A stretch of 64,000 nt of DNA, from NCBI GenBank assembly GCA_963576735.1, contig OY755170.1:27016875-27080874 (forward strand). Direction: 5' to 3'. The position numbers were made by a program, and so were the translations under genes. The notes beneath the pieces were generated by a model. It was not told the origin of the DNA, ran no database searches, and saw nothing but the letters and a program-made list of their open reading frames with translations. Below are positions 57,701 to 64,000 of this stretch, one piece after another (the stretch's first letter is position 1; the number at the start of each line of letters is the position of its first letter). Source of the stretch: Bedellia somnulentella. Its lineage: Eukaryota; Arthropoda; Insecta; Lepidoptera; Bedelliidae.

Positions 57701-60700
57701 AACAGTGAGTGGATTTTCATCATCATTATCATCACTATAACATAACACACTACAGATTATGAAGCATAATTTAATTTGTGTTTTTCGGATAAAAAGTCAA
57801 AGATTATACATACATACATAAACTCACGGCTATATTTCCCTAGAAGGGGTAGCCAGAGCTAAGGAATTATAAATTCCTCAGCCACTTTTGGAAGTTGAGT
57901 GGGGAAAAAATGAATATCAAAGAAAAATCGGTTTGGAAAAGGTTTTTGGTGATGGGTCTCCAACCGCATCGCCCAAAAATCCAATAAAAAGCCCCAATAC
58001 CCTTAGTCGCCTCTTACGACAACCGTGGGTAGAAAGGGGTAGCGACATTCTAAGCCGGCACTACACAGCAAAGATTATGTATCTATATTAAATATACAAT
58101 AGCACCGTCGATTGAATATTAGCTGTTATGATTTACTTAGCTCTGCATCACGAAACAGGGGAACAGTGAGTGGATTATCATCATCATCACTGCCATATGT
58201 CTACTTTTTTGGTCTCTTTCATAGTTAGAAACACGAATATTATTATAAGTAAATGACCTATCTGAATAGTCCGAATAAGAAGTCAAAGATTATGTATGCA
58301 TGTAGAATAGACATTCACACTGTCGAATAAGTGTTGACTGTCGTTTATAAGCACTGCATCCCGGCACAGGTCGAACGTGAGTGATATTTTATCCTTATCA
58401 CTATAATGTGAAGTCAGTTTTTAGTGCTACTTACATACTTAAATAAACACGGTAATGTGCGTAGTCCGAATAAAAATCCTTTCCGTATCAACTTTGGATT
58501 TTAGACCTTTTATATTCCCGTCAATCTGCAAACTCGCATATGGCAAGCGTGGTGGACTATGTCCATAATCAAAATAAACACTCTAAGCTGGAGCCCCTTG
58601 GTGGTGACACATATATCGGGTGTGAGGATATTCTCATCCCTCTTATAGCCGACACAAAATTAAAATGTCATAAGCAAGGTGCCAAACCGCCCGCTGATTA
58701 CGCGACTGGCGATTGTGTCGCAAGTTGCACGATTGTCGCTGTCAATGTCATAAATTTGTATGCGATTTGACACTTTTGACAGCGAAAATATTGCAACTTA
58801 CGACACAATTGCGGTCCTACAGTAATCAGCCCGCAGTTCAATCTCAGAGGCACATTAGGCATACTTATTCTCATATTATACTCTGACTACTCTTATAACA
58901 ATCAATCTTACCCCACAGACACGATCAACTGCTCCTATCAAGGAATCCAAGGGCTGCCGAGATGGCCCGCCAAGTATTGGAACGCGCAGTAGAAGCCACT
59001 GCAGAGAACAACGGAGGCCACCAATCAAGAGACAGTCTTTCTCCACCGAAGACTCAGCAATTTGGAGTGTCTTTGATGTTCATACATAACAACCATCCGG
59101 ATATGAGGGACGCCATTCCGCCGGTCGTGAGGAATTGCGTCGAGTTTTTGTCGCAGCCTGATGGTAAGCTTCGTTTTAGGGATGAAGTCAAAAAAAAAAA
59201 CAATTCTATTTAGACAAAATCAAGCTGAGAATCCACCAGAGAGAGAGCGGCCGGAGACCCATTACCAAAAACCTTTATTTTACCATCTTCTCCCCACTCA
59301 ACTTCCAAAAGTGGCCGAGGAATTTATAATTCCTTAGATCTGGCTACCCCTTCTAGGGAAATATAGCCGTGAGTATATGTATGTACAATAGTTTAATTTT
59401 CCTCGTCGCGCTCAGCCTCTCAATGACGCTGGTACATGTGACTTAATTTGTTATTGCGACCGTAAATTGTATCGCAATTTGCAACATTGTCGCCGTCATA
59501 TTGTATACGGCACATGTTTTGTACGCGACTCGTAATAGGGGGATGCACATTCAATAGTAATAGGGTATAAATGGGTCATTATGTTGTTGTTGCAAATAAA
59601 TCCTTGCTATTGAGCCCGTTTAAATCAAATATGCAACTAATCTTAATGCTTTTTTAGCCATAGAAACAAAGGGCATATTTGGTCGTCAGGCAACATATCG
59701 CTTATCAAAAGTTTTAGCACCATCTCAGTCATTGTGTATATGTCCGTTTCTAATCATATTTATGATAAATCCGGTGATAAATATAAATATATTCCCAGCT
59801 CTAGAAACCGAGGGCATATTCCGTCGCTCAGCCAACATAACGGTGATCAAAGAGCTCCAAAGGCAATGCAATCGCGGTGAAGTTATTGACTTCCGCAACG
59901 ATCCTCACAATGCTGCCGTGCTGCTGAAGACGTTCCTCAGAGACCTTGAGGAACCGCTGATGACTTTTGAGCTGTATGAGGAAATACTCAAGTTGCAAAG
60001 TGAGTTTAAATGTTTGGTGGTTGTGTATGATATAGAAATAGATAATGAATTTAACATACAACTTTAATCTTTTATTTCTTTTACACGTTTTAGTAGTGTT
60101 TGCGTTTCCTACCTACCAATTTTTTACAAATTCGGAAGGCCACTTGTCTACCTTTTCAGATAGAATGCAAATGTTGAAAACGCCTAACTATCACATAATT
60201 TAAATCATTTTGTTCATGAAAACCTCATGCGTATGTGTTTATTAGTAATAATCCCCACATGAGGTTTTCATGAACAAAAAGATTTAAATTATACAACTTT
60301 AATCTAAAGCTATTGTACACAAAAAAGAGGAGGAACATTTTTAAATACTGCAATACAAATGTATATTACTAGACGGTTGGTCGAGGTACAAATAAATCTA
60401 GATATTACATGACATTTTTGTCATCCTTTGTGCAAAGAACCCATTTTTATACGAAAGCACTGTCACAAAACTAAGTACATTATAGTCATGTGGTTTTCTC
60501 ACGAGGTTTTCCCTCACCATTCACAATCATTATAAATTAATTGCACATATGACTTAAGAAAAGACACATCGGTGTAGGCCTGATCCGGAATTTGATCCCC
60601 GGTCTTGCTTCCTAGTAAGCTATCTCTGTTGTATGAATATTATTTAAATAATATAAATATTATTTAATAATTTCAGCTTGCTCCAACCGCGACAAGCCGA

Positions 60701-61846
60701 GGGAAGTGAAGATTCTGGTGTTGGAACGTCTGCCGCTGGAGAACTACAAGCTTCTCAAGTTTATCATGAAGTTCTTGTGGAAGGTCCGTTTAGTTTCTAT
60801 TATGTGCAGTCAAGAGCAGATGTTGATGAAAGTTAGGCATCCGTATGGGCAAGATGCCCACAACCCTAATCGACCTACGACTTCACACTCTTATGGTCCA
60901 TCAAGGCTAAAGCTGATAAAATTATACTAATCACTATGGCCAAGGGATTTTTGGGCGCCTTTGCCCACAACCTTTTTTGAGGGCTGGATCTGTTCCTGTG
61001 TGCAGTTCACTATTTTATTGATATTAAATTTATGCCCTGGGCAATGACATAAGCTAAATGAATGAATGACAGTAAGATAAAAGGCATACATACATATTGT
61101 CATGGCTATAAATCTCTAGGAGTAGCCAGAGCTTTATAATAAGAATTTCTTCCGCCACTTTTGGAAATTAAATGGGGAAAATATTGTAAAGTAAATGATT
61201 TTGGTGATAGGTCTCCAATCGCATCTACATCATGCTATAGAGCACGGCAACACAATATTGTCGAAAAGCATTTTGTAAGAAGAAGTTATTTTTTAGCTGT
61301 GTAGTGTAGGCTTAGAATAGCACTACCCCATTTCTTCCGGTGGGTGTACGTAAGAGGCGACTAACGGTATTGGGGCTTTAAAGGGATTATTGGGTGATGC
61401 GGTTCGAGACCCATCACCAACAACCTTTATTTTACCATCTTTTCCCCACTCAACTTTCCAAAGGTGGCTGAGGAATTTCTCATTCCTTAGCTCTGGCTAC
61501 CCCATCTAGGGATTTATAGCCGTGAGTATATGTATGTATGCATTTTGTAAGAAAGCAAGAATAAACATTGTTTAAGACTACACTACATTAAACATACAAA
61601 AAAATCTATATAACATATGAACAATAAAGTTGTAGCTAAGAAACCTCACCATTAATTTATTTTTAATTTGTTTAGGTACAAGACCGCAGCTGCCTGAATA
61701 AGATGACCAGCAGCAACTTGGCCGTGGTCTTCGGCCCCAACCTGGCTTGGCCCCAAAACATGAAAATGTCCCTTCAGGCTATCGGGCCCATCAACTCGTT
61801 CACCGATTTCCTGCTCGAGAACCAGGAGTCTATATTTATCATCTAA
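42725..61846 (+). CDS. RhoGAP68F: CRAL-TRIO/BCH and RhoGAP domain protein (ARHGAP1/8, fly RhoGAP68F type), ten exons
   Basis: Exons: 42725-42773, 45229-45342, 46548-46672, 48337-48500, 55664-55849, 57573-57704, 58919-59163, 59799-59999, 60677-60783, 61676-61846. All introns are GT-AG and all phases agree; the sum of 1494 nt gives 497 residues. Residues 1-96 are acidic and probably flexible. Residues about 97-257 form the Sec14/BCH lipid- or protein-binding fold ([36 protein letters not shown] strands). Residues about 310-497 form the RhoGAP domain. It has the arginine finger Arg347 in GIFRRSAN, Lys382 in [10 protein letters not shown], and Asn455 in [14 protein letters not shown]. From the family, the product stimulates GTP hydrolysis by Rho/Cdc42-type GTPases at membranes or endosomes. 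Intron 4 holds a 6.7-kb foldback element. The gene symbol is by resemblance only. Confidence 0.92.
42774..45228 (+). other. RhoGAP intron 1
   Basis: 2.45 kb, AT-rich, no repeat family or gene recognised; notably freer of SINEs than other introns. Confidence 0.6.
45229..45342 (+). CDS. RhoGAP68F: RhoGAP gene exon 2
   Basis: Acceptor [26 protein letters not shown], acidic end; donor G|GTGAGT (phase 1). Confidence 0.85.
46548..46672 (+). CDS. RhoGAP68F: RhoGAP gene exon 3
   Basis: Acceptor [23 protein letters not shown], acidic; donor AAG|GTATG (phase 0). Confidence 0.88.
46718..46812 (+). repeat. SINE family B, 5' part
   Basis: 'GCTGTGTTGTGTCGGCTTAG' and onward, diverged; in intron 3. Confidence 0.6.
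46905..47135 (-). repeat. SINE family B, diverged
   Basis: 'ACTCGCGGTTAAGAATGCC' to 'CCATGACGGAACCACAAAGC'; in intron 3. Confidence 0.6.
47260..47365 (-). mobile_element. RTE-type LINE tail, diverged
   Basis: 'TTCCCATTGGGGTAGACAGA' and 'ATCGCCACTTTGCACAATGC'; in intron 3. Confidence 0.6.
47635..47845 (-). repeat. SINE family B, strongly diverged
   Basis: Keeps 'CACGGCTACATATTTC' and 'AGTGGGGGAAAAAGG'; in intron 3. Confidence 0.45.
47865..48170. repeat. Degraded LINE tail and SINE B pair
   Basis: 'GACTATCGACCACCACCTTG' (LINE tail, reverse) followed by 'GTGTAGTGTCAGCTTCGAAT' (SINE B, forward) to 'CCGTGAGTATAAATACG'. Confidence 0.45.
48337..48500 (+). CDS. RhoGAP68F: RhoGAP gene exon 4
   Basis: Acceptor [24 protein letters not shown], then [20 protein letters not shown] (start of the Sec14/BCH fold); donor AG|GTAAAA (phase 2). 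GC-rich relative to its flanks. Confidence 0.92.
48630..48638. repeat. Target duplication TTGGTTTTT, left copy
   Basis: Nine bases before ACCGGTG at 48639; repeated at 55307-55315. Confidence 0.85.
48639..55306. mobile_element. Foldback-type transposon made of mirrored ~160-bp repeats
   Basis: Starts ACCGGTGTGAAGTTAGCGGC and ends with its reverse complement. The outer ~220 bp of each end are unique and match each other. Inward lie arrays of ~160-170-bp units, 17 visible at left and 20 at right, in mirror orientation. Orientation switches at about 51848, only 48 bp after the N gap, so there is almost no spacer and no transposase. The 9-bp duplication and subrepeat-rich arms are the classic foldback (FB) features. 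Two unit classes alternate: a common one ending CATTCGTATGGTACAATCC and a rarer one with GTGTGAATATG and CTCCTTTGATATGTAGAG. It lies wholly in intron 4 of the RhoGAP gene. Confidence 0.9.
51601..51800. other. Assembly gap (200 N)
   Basis: Placeholder near the centre of the palindrome. The left arm (to about 51848) is roughly 250 bp shorter than the right arm, so some sequence is probably missing. Confidence 0.95.
55307..55315. repeat. Target duplication TTGGTTTTT, right copy
   Basis: Matches 48630-48638. Confidence 0.85.
55527..55655. repeat. SINE family C fragments forming an inverted repeat beside exon 5
   Basis: 'GTTCATGATAACCTCATGTG' is followed by a reversed copy of the family C tail and then a forward copy (CCTGTGTCAAAATTTTTC, TTTCCTTTATTTATGAG). 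The forward tail supplies the pyrimidine tract before the exon 5 acceptor at 55661-55663. Confidence 0.6.
55664..55849 (+). CDS. RhoGAP68F: RhoGAP gene exon 5
   Basis: Acceptor [58 protein letters not shown]; donor AG|GTAAAC (phase 2). Core of the Sec14/BCH fold. Confidence 0.95.
55850..56843 (+). other. RhoGAP intron 5, left part
   Basis: AT-rich. A hairpin-like pair TAGAGTCCATAGAAATATAA / TTATATTTCTATGCTAGAGT lies near 56672-56720. No gene. Confidence 0.5.
56844..57218 (-). repeat. SINE family A, full length, 14-bp duplication
   Basis: Complete reverse copy (375 bp) with both boxes and a TTATG tail. Flanked by ATGCTGTTTACATA at 56830-56843 and 57219-57232, an exact duplication that marks a fairly recent insertion in intron 5. 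Confidence 0.92.
57388..57527 (-). repeat. SINE family B, 3' part
   Basis: 'CTCACGGCTATAAATCCC' to 'GTGATGGGTCTCCA'; its end lies about 45 bp from the exon 6 acceptor. Confidence 0.7.
57573..57704 (+). CDS. RhoGAP68F: RhoGAP gene exon 6
   Basis: Acceptor [47 protein letters not shown]; donor CA|GTGAGT (phase 2). End of the Sec14/BCH fold. Confidence 0.95.
57805..58072 (-). repeat. SINE family B, full length
   Basis: TATG-type tail at left to 'GCACTACACAGC' at right; in intron 6. Confidence 0.8.
58500..58640 (+). repeat. Family D retroposon fragment
   Basis: 'GCGTGGTGGACTATGTCC' and 'GGAGCCCCTTGG' match the copy at 18659-18925; in intron 6. Not a gene, although a short frame runs through it. 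Confidence 0.5.
58693..58830. mobile_element. Palindromic MITE-like element in intron 6
   Basis: Arms GCTGATTAC...GTAATCAGC, with further complementary blocks (GCGATTGTGTCG/CGACACAATTGC, GCAAGTTGCA/TGCAACTTAC, TCGCTGTCAA/TTGACAGCGA). Confidence 0.65.
58919..59163 (+). CDS. RhoGAP68F: RhoGAP gene exon 7
   Basis: Acceptor [26 protein letters not shown], a Ser/Pro/Gln linker, then [20 protein letters not shown] (start of the GAP domain); donor G|GTAAGC (phase 1). Confidence 0.94.
59245..59388 (+). repeat. SINE family B, 3' half
   Basis: 'GGAGACCCATTACC' to 'GCCGTGAGTATATGTATG'; in intron 7. Confidence 0.75.
59658..59702 (+). pseudogene. Degenerate partial duplicate of exon 8
   Basis: After TTTTTTAG, about 44 bp align with the start of exon 8, in the same phase, reading [11 protein letters not shown] against [11 protein letters not shown]. 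The arginine finger position reads Gly, a base is missing soon after, and no donor follows at the expected distance. Confidence 0.6.
59799..59999 (+). CDS. RhoGAP68F: RhoGAP gene exon 8 (arginine finger)
   Basis: Acceptor [27 protein letters not shown], then [20 protein letters not shown]; donor A|GTGAGT (phase 1). Confidence 0.96.
60196..60292. repeat. Inverted pair of family C SINE starts
   Basis: 'TTTTGTTCATGAAAACCTCA' and its complement flank a short spacer; in intron 8. Confidence 0.6.
60375..60640 (-). repeat. SINE family A, most of head and body
   Basis: Reverse copy with 'GTGTAGGCCTGATCC' and a damaged A box; in intron 8. Confidence 0.65.
60677..60783 (+). CDS. RhoGAP68F: RhoGAP gene exon 9
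   Basis: Acceptor [33 protein letters not shown]; donor AAG|GTCCGT (phase 0). Confidence 0.95.
61085..61232 (-). repeat. SINE family B, 3' part
   Basis: TATG-type tail, 'ATGGCTATAAATCTCTAGG', 'GGTGATAGGTCTCCAATCGC'; in intron 9. Confidence 0.7.
61295..61545 (+). repeat. SINE family B, full length
   Basis: Reference copy: GCTGTGTAGTGTAGGCTTAG, 'TTGGGTGATGCGGTTCGAGA', 'CCTTTATTTTACCATCTTTT', then CTACCCCATCTAGGGATTTA, GCCGTGAGTATATG and TATG repeats. No convincing pol III A/B boxes were seen at the start, so its head type is open. Confidence 0.85.
61676..61846 (+). CDS. RhoGAP68F: RhoGAP gene exon 10 and stop
   Basis: Acceptor [46 protein letters not shown], ending ENQESIFII and TAA. Confidence 0.96.
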   Translation, partial: VQDRSCLNKMTSSNLAVVFGPNLAWPQNMKMSLQAIGPINSFTDFLLENQESIFII

Positions 61847-64000
61847 ACATCATATTATCTTTGTCGTGATTTTAAAGGGTATAATTATATGTAGCTGGCA
61901 GCTAAAGAGTTTATCATGTTTGCAATCTTTGAAAAATCTTAATATTTATTTTTTTGATGTTACTGTTGTTCTGATTTTGATCGGTTAATTTTATTACCCC
62001 TTTATAGTTTGGTTCTGTTTACTCTTTACTTTATTTAAAGCTATCCGCTATTAAAGTGTTGTTTGTTCCTACTCATAGTCAATTATTCAATGCCGCCTTT
62101 CAAAGATGAAGAAATGTACCGTTATCTAAGTTTTGGACATTCCTATAAATTAACGTTTTACAATAATTTTATTTCTAATTAGAAGTACTATCGCTTAAAG
62201 CTCTTCCGGACAAACTATGGACGGTTATTTATTACTATAATTTAGTACTTGGTTCCTTCATCACCAAGTTTCAATATTTCTCTTATTTATATCAATATAA
62301 ATCATGTTTTATTGACATAAAATTCGGTTTCTTACATTATATTGACGTCATCCTTTCAACATGGCAAACTCTTTGTGCTGCTGAGAATATCTAAATGTTT
62401 TTGAAATATTCATGTTTAATAGATGTTTCTATCAATGTTTAACAGTATCCTTCCCCTCCTGTAGTATGAGAACTTGTATGTCACGTCCTTTGTGAGATAG
62501 GCCGCCGCCAGTCATACAGAACCTTTGAGTTTGTCACAAAGCACATGACATATTTGATTCCTTGTGCTGCGGAGGCTAAGTAGTAGTCGGTTGAAAACCA
62601 TTTATATATTAAGTATATGTTGTGAAAATTGTTAAGTTGGTTTAGTCATCTATACCCTATCTGATTTATGTGTCTTTGTCGAGATAAACGAGGGAAATAT
62701 TGGAGATTAACTAGGTAGGTAGAATAGATAGACTAACCCGACCTTAACACAGATTTTAATGATAATATAGTAGTCTCAATATAACATTTGATGTTTGATG
62801 TTAGCGATTCACGAAACTAGTTATAATCTACACTCGAAGTTTCTATATGTACAAGAGCTATCGGTATCCGGGTATGAGTACTAGGTTGTCAAAGGAAAGT
62901 TACGTGTTCGACAAAACACAAGCATTTTCCAAAATGGAGTCTGTTATTGAAACCATGTCTTATGATGATTCTAAATTTTTGTTAGGTTAAGTACCATATC
63001 TACTAATACCCACGCGGTTTTCAATAAAACATATTCTAAATTAGCATTCGTTAAACACGACTGAGGAAGTGGTTCAATCTTTTGATTGGAATCGACGGCA
63101 TATACAATTTTCCTAAAGTTTTTTATAGTATTATATCCTTGAAGCAATTTTGACTAGATTATTGTCTATGGGCCAAATTATACGTTGCTTGTGAAGGTTA
63201 CTTGATATTTCGCACAATTTATTTCGGTTGTTGAACAAACGATTAATTCCCTTTAGCTTATTATTTTACTTAGAATGTCAGTGTATTTCTGGTTATACTG
63301 TTATTTTGTATTTTTCTGTTATATTTGAAAAGTATAGTTTAGAAAAATTACTATAAACTTCAACATTTCATATTTCTAAACGATTTGATTACTTTAAATT
63401 AAATTAATTATAGTTTATAATAACACATTCTACATTTTGTATAATGGCGATAATTTTCATCTAAATAATAATCAAAAATCCACTGGCGTTCTAAGTTCTA
63501 ATATTAACCAAGTATTCTATACTATACTAGTTGGTTGACTCCTGAAAGCGAACTGATAGAAATTTATTTTACAGCGTTTATATTAATTAGCTATAAGCAC
63601 GAAAATTCTGAGACAATTTAGTCTTTTAATTTAAAAAAACCTACTTTAAATTGAGATTATTTTTTTATACCTACTAAATCAAATATGTAACATACTTTTA
63701 CAATTTGAAATTAAAATTTAATTTAGGTTGTGGTAAAGTTTGCCAGTTATATCTGAATATAAAGTTTTGTGTCTTGTTTAATAGTTCTAATTTGCCTCGT
63801 ATTAAGATACTAACTATAAATTAACACCAAGAATTCAAAAATCTATTTTATAATAATTTAAAAGCTTTAGATAATAAACGAACAAAACCCTTTTCCTATC
63901 CTCTTTTATAAAACCTTTTTTGTCGACTCATTAACAAAATGAATTTAATAATACGATACCTAAACTATGAAATCAACGAATTTAAACGGAATCATTACAT
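61847..64000 (+). other. RhoGAP 3' UTR and downstream DNA
   Basis: AT-rich with no SINE copies and no coding frames. AATAAA at 63023-63028 would give a 3' UTR of about 1.2 kb; others may be used. Confidence 0.45.

Noticed and set aside
58540..58770. 76-residue frame in intron 6 as an extra exon
   Set aside because: It overlaps a repeat fragment and a MITE, and inserting it breaks the consistent exon 6 to exon 7 phase.

Overview
The window is animal nuclear DNA, most likely from a lepidopteran (moth or butterfly). Pointers are spliced genes with GT-AG introns, AT-rich intergenic DNA, dense tRNA-derived SINEs, an RTE-type LINE 3' end, and BEL/Pao, Penelope-like and Transib-like elements. The order-level call is an inference from the repeat and protein style; no database was consulted.

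Two host protein genes are well supported. (1) On the minus strand, 28733-30271 is an intronless 512-residue heparanase-type GH79 enzyme with an N-terminal membrane anchor and both catalytic glutamates. (2) On the plus strand, 42725-61846 holds a ten-exon gene for a CRAL-TRIO/BCH plus RhoGAP protein (ARHGAP1/ARHGAP8, fly RhoGAP68F type). The joined exons total 1494 nt (497 codons plus stop) and every junction keeps phase. Weaker host signals are a CpG-rich block at 1340-1860 that looks like a minus-strand promoter and first exon of a gene running off the left edge, and a candidate minus-strand terminal exon at 35157-35272 ending in a hydrophobic tail.

Most of the rest is mobile DNA, often nested. 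1-9500: SINEs, an RTE LINE tail and a Penelope-like fragment. 9600-14560: a minus-strand BEL/Pao pol relic interrupted by a Transib-like element (12248-14406, CACAGTG end, 5-bp duplication CGATG), by a hairpin insertion and by other repeats. 15340-17810: two inverted-repeat elements. 17940-21490: SINEs and the RTE LINE coding tail. 21617-22960: an internally deleted TIR transposon with residual coding. 23640-28580: AT-rich, little recognised. 31283-33860: a pair of ~497-bp MITEs. 36536-39762: a DDE_4-type transposon that landed in a SINE and itself carries a nested 606-bp TIR element (with a 52-codon ORF) and a SINE. 40200-40708: a 170-bp triplicate.

The standout is at 48639-55306 in intron 4 of the RhoGAP gene: an apparently complete foldback-type transposon, 6.7 kb, made almost entirely of two mirrored arrays of ~160-bp units, with a 9-bp target duplication (TTGGTTTTT) and an assembly gap near its centre. 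A second theme is that the RTE LINE and both abundant SINE families share a similar 3' tail (a short C/G-rich hairpin, then GCCGTGA and a TATG- or TTATG-type simple tail), suggesting one retrotransposition machinery serves all three.
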